Origin: Actinomycetota bacterium
GTDB lineage: Bacteria > Actinomycetota > Acidimicrobiia > Spongiisociales > ZC4RG35
DNA: 5,217 nucleotides
Direction: 5' to 3'
Assembly: GCA_003242515.1 (NCBI GenBank)
Contig: QGUS01000135.1
Coordinates: 1-5,217 of the forward strand
This document shows, one piece after another, positions 1-5,217 of the stretch (its first letter is position 1; each line of letters opens with the position of its first letter). A model generated the notes under the pieces. The model had not been told where the DNA came from. It did no database searches and worked only from the letters and a program-made list of their open reading frames with translations. A program made the position numbers and the translations under genes.

Positions 1-1
1 A

Positions 2-442
2 GCCCTCCCCGCCCCCCCGTCCCGGGCCCGGGTGCCGGTTCGGGGGCCGGCTTTCGGGGAGGTTTACCGGCTGGGGGCCCTCGCCCTCGAGGTCCTCGGC
101 CCCCGCCGCCGCTACAAGTCCCCGAACGACCAGTCGATCGTCCTCCTCGTCCGGGGCCCGGCCGGGTCGATGCTGCTCACCGGGGACGTCGAGGCCGTCG
201 CCCAGGCCGAGCTGGCCGGCGTCGCCGCCGACGTCCTCAAGGTGCCGCATCACGGCGGCGGCACCTCCGATCCCGGGTGGCTGGCCTCGACGGGGGCACG
301 GCTTGCGGTGATACCGGTCGGGCCCAACGGCTTCGGACATCCCGTCCCCTGGGTGATCGAGACGCTCGAGGGCGCGGGCGCCGAGGTCATGCGCACCGAC
401 CGCGACGGTGACGTCGTGGTCGACCTACTCTCGTCCCCATGA
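2..442 (+). CDS. comEC: ComEC C-terminal metallo-beta-lactamase-fold domain (5'-partial)
   Basis: This is the C-terminal end of ComEC/Rec2, the inner-membrane channel protein that takes up single-stranded DNA during natural transformation. The frame is open from base 2, giving 146 readable residues before TGA. The start and all membrane-spanning parts lie to the left of the window. Visible landmarks of the extracytoplasmic metallo-beta-lactamase-like domain are NDQSIVL (from base 125), LLTGD with its Asp at 185-187, VLKVPHHGGG (His pair at 248-253), and FGHP with its His at 338-340, followed by a TDRDGDVVV end. This order is diagnostic for the ComEC tail. The usual HHGS is HHGG here, a mild change. 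The HxHxDH motif would be upstream and cannot be judged. The stop overlaps the next gene by ATGA, so the two are probably translationally coupled. Alternative: a stand-alone ComEC-like MBL hydrolase, less likely because holA and rpsT follow, as is usual for comEC. Confidence 0.9.
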   Translation, partial: ALPAPPSRARVPVRGPAFGEVYRLGALALEVLGPRRRYKSPNDQSIVLLVRGPAGSMLLTGDVEAVAQAELAGVAADVLKVPHHGGGTSDPGWLASTGARLAVIPVGPNGFGHPVPWVIETLEGAGAEVMRTDRDGDVVVDLLSSP

Positions 443-1248
443 CCCTCCGGCTCGCTGACAGAGAGCTGCCCATCGGCGGCGTGACCCATGTCATGGGGGT
501 CATCAACATGTCGCCCGACTCCCGGAACCAGCACACGGTCGCCCGCAGCGTCGCCGAGGCCGTGGCCATGGCGGATCGGTACCGCGAGTGGGGCGCCACC
601 ATCATCGACGTCGGCGGTCAGTCCTCCCACTACGAGAACCCGACGATCGCCGCCGGCGAGGAGATCGCCCGGGCCATCCCCGCGATCGAGGCCCTGGTCG
701 CCGAGGGTCACATCGTCTCCATCGACACCTGGAAGCCGGAGGTGGCGGCCGCAGCCATCGACGCCGGCGCTCACATCGTCAACGACACCGGCGGTCTCTC
801 CGACCCGGAGATGCGCAGGGTCGTGGCATCGCGCGGCGTCCCGGCCGTCGCCGTCCACGTGGAGGGGCCCAACCCCCACGCGGTCGGCGCGGTCGAGATC
901 CGGGAGGACAAGGCGGCCCGCACCGCCGAGGGCTTCCGCCGGCTGCTCGACGAGCTGTCGGGCGAGGGCATCGACCAGGTGATTCTCGACCCCGGGATCG
1001 CCCTCAACTACCGGGGCGACTACCAGGCCTACACCCGCATGCAGCTGCAGGTGATCATGGACTCCGTGCACCTCAAGGGGCTGGGCCGGCCCGTGCTCAT
1101 CCCCATCCCGCGCAAGAAGGAGCTGCACCGGGTCTGCGCCTACATCGCGCTGGCCCTGGAGCACGAAGCCGACATCATCCGGGTGCACGACGTCGAGGTG
1201 GCGTGCGACCTCGCCGAGCTCTTCGGTCGGTCGGCCCGGCTACGGTGA
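439..1248 (+). CDS. Divergent dihydropteroate synthase-family (folP-like) TIM-barrel protein
   Basis: A 269-residue protein of the dihydropteroate synthase (DHPS, pterin-binding TIM-barrel) family, close to the usual family length. True DHPS joins a pterin pyrophosphate to p-aminobenzoate (pABA) in folate synthesis. Family landmarks in order: VMGVINMSPDS (18-28), IIDVGGQSS (55-63), SIDTWKPEV (94-102), GAHIVNDTGG (110-119), VILDPGI (181-187), PRKK (224-227), IIRVHD (246-251). The residues that hold the pterin in E. coli DHPS have counterparts: D96, N115, D184, K226, R248, H250. The pABA side differs: the FSDGG of loop 1 is replaced by RNQHT, loop-2 STRPG by SSHYE, GFGFGK by GIALNYRG, and the Ser of SRK by P224. 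The start ATG overlaps the comEC stop by 4 bp, with no clear Shine-Dalgarno, suggesting coupling. Membership of the fold is certain. DHPS catalysis is doubtful; a pterin-binding paralogue, in the manner of mycobacterial FolP2, is an alternative. Confidence 0.88.
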   Translation: MTLRLADRELPIGGVTHVMGVINMSPDSRNQHTVARSVAEAVAMADRYREWGATIIDVGGQSSHYENPTIAAGEEIARAIPAIEALVAEGHIVSIDTWKPEVAAAAIDAGAHIVNDTGGLSDPEMRRVVASRGVPAVAVHVEGPNPHAVGAVEIREDKAARTAEGFRRLLDELSGEGIDQVILDPGIALNYRGDYQAYTRMQLQVIMDSVHLKGLGRPVLIPIPRKKELHRVCAYIALALEHEADIIRVHDVEVACDLAELFGRSARLR

Positions 1249-1250
1249 GG
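1244..1250 (+). promoter_or_regulatory. Ribosome binding site of holA
   Basis: GGTGAGG lies just upstream of the holA ATG at 1253 and overlaps the stop codon of the preceding gene (TGA, 1246-1248). The gap from its last G to the ATG is only 2 nt, shorter than ideal. It is still the best purine-rich site here and supports the ATG at 1253. The stop/start spacing of 4 bp points to coupled translation with the upstream gene. Confidence 0.5.
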
Positions 1251-1252
1251 AC

Positions 1253-2233
1253 ATGGCGCTGGTGATCGTCTCCGGACCCTCAGACGGCGGGCCGGGCGAG
1301 CGCGACCGAATGCTCGAGATCGCCTACAAGCACTTCTCCGACTCCGACGTCGAGCGTTCCCAGGTCGTCCGCATCGACGTTCCCGGCCGTGGCGCCGGGG
1401 AGGACGGCGACGGCGCCATGCGTGCCGAGCTGGAGCCCGTGGTCCCGTTCCTCCAGTCGGGGTCGCTGTTCGGGGAACGGCAGGGCCTGCTGCTCGTCGA
1501 CGCCCAGAACCTCCAGGTCGACGAGTCGTCGGTCATCGCCACGCTGCTGGACTCGGCCGACCTCTCGAGCAACGAGGTCGTGATGCTCGTCTCCGGGAAG
1601 CTCCCGTCGGCCCTGGGACCCGTCGTCAAGGTGCGGGGCACCACGGTGACAGTCGGCAAGATGTGGGAGCGAGACATCCCCAAGTGGATCGGCCCGGAGG
1701 CGAAGAAGCGGGGCCTGAAGCTCGACGACGGGGCCGTGGACGCCCTCATCGCCCGGTACGGCACGGACACCGCCAGCATCGCCCGGGCCCTCGACCAGCT
1801 CGTCGAGGTCGGGCCGGACATCACCGAGAAGATGGTGCGGGAGCGGTTCCGCAACCGTCCCGACGAGCCGGCCTGGCACATCACCGACGCCATCGCCCGG
1901 GGGGATGTCGGGGAGGCCCTGCGACGCCTCTCGGACTTCCTGGTCCACGGCCATCCTCTCGTCTACCTGGCGACCCTGGAGACCGACCTGAAGCGACGGG
2001 CCCTCGCCAGCGCCGCCCCGGACGAGGCCACCTTCCGCGAGTGGGTCGGGGGAGGGTCGGAGCGTCAGCTCTCGATGCTGTGGCAGCGGCGCAACCGGAT
2101 CCGGGAGAGCTCGTTGCGCCGGGCCCAGGAGGCCCTGTTGCGGGCCGACCGGGCGATCAAGACCGAGCCGGAGGAGACCCACCGGGTCACCCTCGAGCGC
2201 CTCACCGTGGCGATGTGCCACTGGTACAGGTGA
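1253..2233 (+). CDS. holA: DNA polymerase III subunit delta
   Basis: A 326-residue delta subunit of the clamp-loader complex, which opens the beta sliding clamp and loads it on primed DNA at the replication fork. The length fits the family. Visible signatures: PFLQSGSLFGERQGLLLVDAQNL (residues 65-87), the conserved stretch in which delta proteins carry the LF-x-ER and VVxDAE-like pattern; LDDGAVDALIARYGTDTASIARALDQL (157-183), the helical domain II motif; and AWHITDAIARGD (207-218) followed by HPLVYLATLETDLKRRALA (234-252), the start of the C-terminal collar domain. As is normal for delta, there is no working Walker A site in the N-terminal segment. It follows the DHPS-like gene by 4 bp and is convergent with rpsT, the usual actinobacterial partner. 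The product is secure; the N-terminus rests on the SD at 1244-1250 and could differ by a few residues. Confidence 0.93.
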   Translation: MALVIVSGPSDGGPGERDRMLEIAYKHFSDSDVERSQVVRIDVPGRGAGEDGDGAMRAELEPVVPFLQSGSLFGERQGLLLVDAQNLQVDESSVIATLLDSADLSSNEVVMLVSGKLPSALGPVVKVRGTTVTVGKMWERDIPKWIGPEAKKRGLKLDDGAVDALIARYGTDTASIARALDQLVEVGPDITEKMVRERFRNRPDEPAWHITDAIARGDVGEALRRLSDFLVHGHPLVYLATLETDLKRRALASAAPDEATFREWVGGGSERQLSMLWQRRNRIRESSLRRAQEALLRADRAIKTEPEETHRVTLERLTVAMCHWYR

Positions 2234-2344
2234 CCGGTCCGGCCGATCACCTGCCTGCTCCATGCCCCGTGCCTCGATCCGCGCTTGCGGGCGCGCCGAA
2301 ACCGGCCGGGGTGCGGAGTCCGTGACAGGAGGTACCGAGCGTCT
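2234..2344. other. Convergent holA/rpsT intergenic region
   Basis: 111 bp between the 3' ends of two convergent genes. I find no canonical terminator with a T-run on either strand. The only long-range complementary arms are CCGGCCG at 2239-2245 and CGGCCGG at 2303-2309, with a 57-nt loop, which is weak in DNA this GC-rich. A GGAGG at 2328-2332 has no gene start after it. A 10-bp sequence at 2331-2340 recurs on the other side of rpsT. Confidence 0.5.
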
Positions 2345-2359
2345 TCAGTTCGACTGAAG
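2343..2359 (-). terminator. Hairpin spanning the rpsT stop codon (possible bidirectional 3' structure)
   Basis: A perfect inverted repeat: CTTCAGT (2343-2349), a 3-nt loop (2350-2352), and ACTGAAG (2353-2359). The rpsT stop codon (complement of 2345-2347) lies in one arm. Neither side has a T-run, so it is not a standard intrinsic terminator. It could act as a 3'-end stabilising or weak bidirectional termination structure for the convergent holA and rpsT transcripts. It could also be chance combined with the codon constraint of the S20 C-terminus. Confidence 0.3.
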
Positions 2360-2593
2360 CTGCTTGGCCAGACGCGACTTCTTGCGGGCGGCGGTGCGGG
2401 GGTGCAGGACGCCCTTGGTGACCGCCTTGTCGATCTTCTTCTGAGCGGCACGGAACATCTCCGCGGCCTCCTCGCCCTCGGCGAGACGGACCTTCTTCAC
2501 GGCCGTCTTGAGGTCGCTCTTGATCGACTTGTTGCGCAGACGACGCTTCTCGTTCTGGCGAATGCGCTTCTTCTGGGACTTGATGTTCGCCAT
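2345..2593 (-). CDS. rpsT: 30S ribosomal protein S20
   Basis: An 82-residue, very basic protein with the full S20 pattern: MANIKSQKKRIRQNEKRRLRNKS at residues 1-23 (quoted here only as a landmark: MANIKSQKKR then RQNEKRRLRN), DLKTAVKKVR (27-36), and the C-terminal KKIDKAVTKGVLHPRTAARKKSRLAK region (52-77), whose GVLHPRTAARKKSRL core is the family's best-conserved stretch. S20 binds 16S rRNA early in assembly of the small subunit. The length is normal, slightly short for actinobacteria. The ATG (complement of 2591-2593) matches the universal MANIKSQ start. On the minus strand a GGGG lies 4 nt before the ATG as a weak ribosome binding site. It faces holA and is divergent from lepA, the usual arrangement in this phylum. 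The reading frame happens to stay open far upstream through the lepA antisense strand, but the MANIKSQ start leaves no doubt where the gene begins. Confidence 0.97.
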   Translation of the reverse strand: MANIKSQKKRIRQNEKRRLRNKSIKSDLKTAVKKVRLAEGEEAAEMFRAAQKKIDKAVTKGVLHPRTAARKKSRLAKQLQSN

Positions 2594-2630
2594 GTGACCC
2601 CGGAAAGGTAGCAGTGATCGGGGGGATACA

Positions 2631-2636
2631 TACAAT
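2631..2636 (+). promoter_or_regulatory. Candidate -10 box for lepA
   Basis: TACAAT matches the TATAAT consensus at 5 of 6 positions and sits in the only A/T-rich island of the gap. The hexamer 17 bp upstream (2608-2613, GTAGCA) matches TTGACA at only 3 of 6 positions. The same island read on the minus strand gives TGTATGTAT, which could serve rpsT. Low confidence without transcript data. Confidence 0.3.
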
Positions 2637-2647
2637 GCCAGTTCGGT

Positions 2648-2707
2648 ACCGAGCACCGGGTGCCGGGTACCGGGACGATCCCGGGTACCGGGGACCGGGT
2701 GCCGAGT
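2648..2707. repeat. Degenerate heptamer array, consensus RCCGGGT, eight copies
   Basis: Four heptamers at 2648-2675 (ACCGAGC, ACCGGGT, GCCGGGT, ACCGGGA) are followed by a 4-nt break CGAT (2676-2679) and four more at 2680-2707 (CCCGGGT, ACCGGGG, ACCGGGT, GCCGAGT). Longer exact direct repeats follow from this: CCGGGTACCGGG at 2663-2674 and 2681-2692, and ACCGGGTGCCG at 2655-2665 and 2694-2704. The array is non-coding, lies in the presumed lepA leader, and can fold into a hairpin at its centre. Function unknown. It may be a simple slippage-derived repeat of high-GC DNA or a protein-binding array. Confidence 0.7.
2666..2689 (+). repeat. Hairpin at the centre of the heptamer array
   Basis: GGTACCGGGA (2666-2675) can pair with 2679-2689 (TCCCGG, one bulged G, then TACC), leaving the loop CGA (2676-2678). 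This gives a 10-bp, mostly G/C stem with one bulge. No T-run follows, so it is not a standard terminator. If the lepA transcript starts near 2643 the hairpin would be in its 5' leader. Confidence 0.45.
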
Positions 2708-2737
2708 GCTCCCCGGACCGCGGATCCCTGAGCCCGG

Positions 2738-4546
2738 ATGACCAATCAAGCGCGCATTAGGAACTTCTCCATCATCGCCCACATCGACCACGGGAAGTCG
2801 ACCCTGGCCGACCGTCTCCTCGAGCGGACCGGCGCCATCGACCCCCGGGAGATGCGGGACCAGGTCCTCGACTCGATGGACCTGGAGCGCGAGCGCGGCA
2901 TCACCATCAAGGCTCAGACGGTCCGCCTGAGCTACCAGGCCTCCGACGGCCAGGAATACGTCCTCAACCTGATCGACACCCCCGGCCACGTCGACTTCTC
3001 CTACGAGGTGTCCCGCTCCCTGGCCGCCTGCGAGGGGGCGCTGCTCCTCGTCGACGCCGCCCAGGGCGTCCAGGCCCAGACGCTCGCCAACGCCTACCTC
3101 GCGGTCGACGCCGGGCTCGAGGTGATCCCGGCCATCAACAAGATCGACCTGCCCGCCGCCGACCCCGAGCGGGTGTCGGAGGAGATGGTCAACATCCTCG
3201 GCGGCAAGCCCGATGACGTCATCCGGGTCTCGGCCAAGACGGGCCAGGGCGTCGACGAGCTGCTGGAGGCGATCGTCGCCCAGGTCCCGGCGCCGGCTGG
3301 GGACCCCGACGCCCCGCTTCGGGCACTCGTCTTCGACTCCTACTTCGACGCCTTCCGGGGCGTGGTCTGCTACGTCCGGGTGGTCGACGGCCGGCTTACC
3401 AGCGGCGACTCCATCAGGTTCATGGCCACCGGTGAGACCCACGACGCCAACGAGATCGGCTACCTGACCCCGAAGGCGGTCCCCGTGGCCGAGATCGGCC
3501 CCGGAGAGGTGGCCTATCTGATCACCGGCGTCAAGGAGATCGACCGCATCAAGGTCGGCGACACCATCACCCTGGCCCGGAGCCCGGCCACCGAGCCCCT
3601 CCCGGGGTACAAGGAGCCGAAGCCCATGGTGTTCTCGGGTCTGTTTCCGACCGACGGCGACGACTACGAGAAGCTGCGCGAGGCCCTGGAGAAGCTCCGT
3701 CTCAACGACGCCTCCCTGAGCTGGGAGCCGGAGACGTCCAAGGCCCTCGGCTTCGGCTTCCGCGTCGGCTTCCTCGGGCTCCTCCACATGGAGATCGTCC
3801 GGGAGCGCCTGGAGCGGGAGTACGACCTCGACCTGGTCGCGACCGCCCCGTCGGTGGCCTACAAGGTCACGCTCAACGACGGGTCGGAGATCACCATCAA
3901 GTCCCCCCAGGACCTTCCCGAGCCGACCCACCGGCGGGAGATAGCCGAGCCGTACGTGAAGGTGATGATCCTGGCGCCGTCGGAGTTCGTCGGCCCGATC
4001 ATGGAGCTGGTCACCAGCCGCCGCGCCATCGTCGGGAACATGAACTACCTGGGTCCCGACCGCGTGGAGATGGACTTCGAGATCCCGCTCGCCGAGATCG
4101 TCTTCGACTTCTTCGACCTCCTGAAGTCGAAGACCAAGGGCTACGCCTCGCTCGACTACGAGCCCATCGGCTACAAGCCGTCTGACCTGGTCAAGGTCGA
4201 CATCCTGCTGAACGGGATGCCGGTCGACGCCTTCTCCGCCATCGTCCACCGGGACAAGGCGTACGAGTACGGCAGCAAGATGACCAGCCGTCTCCGCAAC
4301 CTCATCCCGCGCCAGCTCTTCGACGTGCCCCTCCAGGCGGCCATCGGCGGACGCATCATCAGCCGCGAGACCGTCAAGGCCCGCCGTAAGGACGTGACCG
4401 CCAAGTGCTACGGCGGCGACATCTCCCGCAAGAAGAAGCTCCTCCAGCGCCAGAAGGAGGGGAAGAAGCGGATGAAGATGGTCGGGTCGGTCGAGGTGCC
4501 CCAGGAGGCGTTCGTCGCCGCCCTGCGGGTCGACGACGAGGACTGA
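2738..4546 (+). CDS. lepA: Elongation factor 4 (LepA), ribosome-associated GTPase
   Basis: A 602-residue, full-length LepA/EF4, a cytoplasmic translational GTPase that acts on the ribosome; roles in back-translocation and in initiation or small-subunit biogenesis have both been proposed. All five G motifs are intact: G1 AHIDHGKST (14-22), G2 around RERGIT with T56, G3 DTPGH (80-84), G4 NKID (134-137), G5 SAK (165-167). EF-G-like beta-barrel and alpha/beta domains follow. The family-specific C-terminal region ends with SRKKKLLQRQKEGKKRMKM (about 563-581) and VEVPQEAFVAAL, as in typical LepA. The start MTNQARIRNFSIIAHIDHGK matches the family N-terminus, fixing the ATG at 2738, although no convincing Shine-Dalgarno precedes it. 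It overlaps hemW by one base (TGATG), so the two are probably co-transcribed. Nothing in the protein looks damaged. Confidence 0.98.
   Translation: MTNQARIRNFSIIAHIDHGKSTLADRLLERTGAIDPREMRDQVLDSMDLERERGITIKAQTVRLSYQASDGQEYVLNLIDTPGHVDFSYEVSRSLAACEGALLLVDAAQGVQAQTLANAYLAVDAGLEVIPAINKIDLPAADPERVSEEMVNILGGKPDDVIRVSAKTGQGVDELLEAIVAQVPAPAGDPDAPLRALVFDSYFDAFRGVVCYVRVVDGRLTSGDSIRFMATGETHDANEIGYLTPKAVPVAEIGPGEVAYLITGVKEIDRIKVGDTITLARSPATEPLPGYKEPKPMVFSGLFPTDGDDYEKLREALEKLRLNDASLSWEPETSKALGFGFRVGFLGLLHMEIVRERLEREYDLDLVATAPSVAYKVTLNDGSEITIKSPQDLPEPTHRREIAEPYVKVMILAPSEFVGPIMELVTSRRAIVGNMNYLGPDRVEMDFEIPLAEIVFDFFDLLKSKTKGYASLDYEPIGYKPSDLVKVDILLNGMPVDAFSAIVHRDKAYEYGSKMTSRLRNLIPRQLFDVPLQAAIGGRIISRETVKARRKDVTAKCYGGDISRKKKLLQRQKEGKKRMKMVGSVEVPQEAFVAALRVDDED
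4538..4542 (+). promoter_or_regulatory. Ribosome binding site of hemW inside the lepA end
   Basis: GAGGA ends 3 nt before the hemW ATG at 4546, within the last codons of lepA. With the TGATG stop/start overlap it supports coupled translation and the choice of this start. Confidence 0.45.
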
Positions 4547-5115
4547 TGACCCCCGAGGCCGCCGACGCCCTGGCGACGGCGCCGGCCGCCTACGTCCACA
4601 TCCCCTTCTGCGCCCGGGTCTGCCCCTACTGCGAGTTCGCCGTGGTGGCGGGCCGTGACGAACTGGCGGAACGCTACGTCGAAGCGGTGGTGGCCGAGAT
4701 CGGCATGTCCGAACGGTGGCGTCCCCTCGAGTCGGTGTATCTCGGGGGCGGCACACCCAGCCGGGTGGCCCCGGAGCTGCTGGGCCGGGTCCTGGAGGCC
4801 CTCGACGCCCGGCACGGCCTGGCCGAGGGGGTGGAGGTCAGCATCGAGGTCAACCCCGAGGACGTGGACCGTGACCTGGCCGCCCGGCTCCTCGGCGTCG
4901 GCTTCAACCGCATCTCCTTCGGCGTCCAGAGCCTGGATGGGCGGGTGCTCGTGGGCCTCGGCCGGGCGCACACCCCGGAGCGGGCCCTGCGAGCCGTCCG
5001 GGACGCCCGGGACGCGGGCTTCACCAGCGTCTCCGTCGACCTCATCTACGGGACGCCGGGAGAGACCGACGGGTCCTGGCGGGCGACCCTCGCCGCAGCC
5101 GTCGAACACCACTGA
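4546..5115 (+). CDS. hemW: HemW, radical SAM heme chaperone (3'-truncated by adapter sequence)
   Basis: The N-terminal half of HemW, a radical SAM protein related to coproporphyrinogen dehydrogenase HemN but thought to deliver heme to target proteins. HIPFCARVCPYCEF (18-31) holds the CX3CX2C cluster-binding cysteines C22, C26 and C29. The next-but-one residue is Phe, where HemN has a fourth Cys, which favours HemW. Also seen: YLGGGTPS (65-72), SIEVNPEDV (99-107), FNRISFGVQS (120-129), SVDLIYGTPGET (163-174). The frame stops after 189 residues; HemW is normally about 370-400, and the rest of the barrel and the C-terminal domain are missing. The stop TGA at 5113-5115 falls inside a sequencing-adapter match, so the last few residues (about VEHH) and the stop are unreliable and the real gene continues beyond the contig. 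The ATG overlaps the lepA stop by one base. This should be annotated as a partial gene, not a pseudogene. Confidence 0.9.
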   Translation: MTPEAADALATAPAAYVHIPFCARVCPYCEFAVVAGRDELAERYVEAVVAEIGMSERWRPLESVYLGGGTPSRVAPELLGRVLEALDARHGLAEGVEVSIEVNPEDVDRDLAARLLGVGFNRISFGVQSLDGRVLVGLGRAHTPERALRAVRDARDAGFTSVSVDLIYGTPGETDGSWRATLAAAVEHH

Positions 5116-5164
5116 CGCTGCCGAACAACCACCTTGTGCAATGCTCGGGGGTGCGGGGATCATA
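5112..5164 (+). other. Illumina Nextera read-through adapter (assembly artefact)
   Basis: Bases 5112-5124 (CTGACGCTGCCGA) are identical to the Tn5/Nextera adapter seen at the end of read-2 read-through. In that adapter, CGA plus an 8-base index come next; here exactly 11 bases (5125-5135) separate the match from GTG at 5136. Bases 5136-5164 then align without gaps to the 29-base P5 arm that starts GTGTAGATCTCGG and ends ATCATT, with 18 of 29 identical by my count. Shared blocks are GTG, CTCGG, GGT and ATCAT. Several mismatches are extra Gs, as in poor-quality read ends. The adapter sequence is recalled from general knowledge. Confidence 0.9.
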
Positions 5165-5217
5165 AAAAAAGAAAAAAACAAGAAGACAGTAATGTTATGA
5201 CCAACAGACTACGCACA
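5165..5217. other. Poly-A and noise after the adapter (assembly artefact)
   Basis: Two runs of seven A (5164-5170 and 5172-5178) are followed by about 40 bases of A-rich, non-coding sequence wholly unlike the GC-rich remainder of the window. Poly-A is what read-through past the end of an Illumina adapter commonly gives. It is not a terminator or a biological poly-A tract. Confidence 0.85.

Larger units (their letters stand above)
2594..2737. promoter_or_regulatory. Divergent rpsT/lepA promoter region
   Basis: 144 bp between the starts of two divergent genes, so promoters for both should lie here. The only A/T-rich island is around 2626-2636. The rest is GC-rich repeat. No good TTGACA-like -35 box is visible on either strand, so exact promoter positions are uncertain. 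A likely rpsT leader would be about 30 nt if transcription starts just below the A/T island. lepA would have a leader of roughly 95 nt containing the heptamer array. Confidence 0.55.

Noticed and set aside
250..1188. 312-codon minus-strand frame opposite the DHPS-like gene
   Set aside because: Antisense shadow; the plus-strand frame has clear family motifs and the minus-strand frame none.
1280..2263. 327-codon minus-strand frame opposite holA
   Set aside because: Lies fully antisense to a clear holA, has a composition typical of a shadow frame, and has no recognisable motif.
2239..2309. CCGGCCG/CGGCCGG arms as a holA terminator
   Set aside because: A 7-bp pairing of a near-palindromic GC motif across a 57-nt loop with no T-run is expected by chance here.
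2285..2611. 108-codon plus-strand frame across rpsT, with GGAGG at 2328-2332 inside it
   Set aside because: Antisense to a certain ribosomal protein gene, and no start codon follows the GGAGG at a suitable distance.
2345..4756. 803-codon open frame on the minus strand, running through the antisense of lepA and the start of hemW into rpsT
   Set aside because: Only the last 82 codons, beginning at MANIKSQ, are a real gene (S20). The rest is rich in Val, Asp, Gly, Leu and Arg with no domain, as expected from the antisense of a GC-rich gene.
4546..5115. hemW as a naturally truncated gene or a short HemW variant
   Set aside because: The stop codon is inside a match to a sequencing adapter, so the truncation is technical.
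5164..5217. A/T-rich tail as a terminator, phage edge or foreign DNA island
   Set aside because: It directly follows the adapter match, where poly-A and noise are expected from read-through.

Overview
The window is a 5.2 kb piece of a very GC-rich chromosome. The gene order comEC, holA, rpsT, lepA, hemW is the housekeeping block typical of high-GC Gram-positive bacteria (Actinomycetota). Codon third positions are strongly G/C. The protein sequences suggest a non-model actinobacterium, perhaps of the Acidimicrobiia type, but the class is a guess. Both ends cut through genes and the right end carries sequencing-adapter sequence, so the window is probably one whole short contig.

Layout: bases 2-442 hold the C-terminal end of ComEC, the DNA-uptake channel. 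It overlaps by 4 bp (ATGA) a gene for a dihydropteroate synthase-fold protein (439-1248). After 4 bp comes holA, the DNA polymerase III delta subunit (1253-2233). These three rightward genes look like one transcription unit. rpsT (ribosomal protein S20) lies on the minus strand (2345-2593), convergent with holA and divergent from lepA. The 144-bp rpsT/lepA gap holds the likely divergent promoters and an array of eight degenerate heptamers (consensus RCCGGGT). lepA (2738-4546) is complete, and hemW starts on its stop codon (TGATG overlap). hemW runs for only about half its normal length.

hemW is not a real pseudogene. From about base 5112 the sequence matches the Illumina Nextera read-2 read-through adapter: 13 exact bases, an 11-base interval where the last 3 adapter bases plus an 8-base index are expected, an in-register degraded match to the P5 arm, then poly-A. 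The apparent TGA stop of hemW is inside the adapter. Bases after about 5111 should not be read as biology.

Functionally, holA serves replication, rpsT and lepA serve ribosome assembly and translation, and hemW is linked to heme insertion. The one unexpected member is the DHPS-like gene between comEC and holA. It keeps the pterin-side residues of the family but has changed the loops and residues that bind p-aminobenzoate. It is the best candidate here for undescribed biology. I see no mobile element, CRISPR array, tRNA or rRNA gene.
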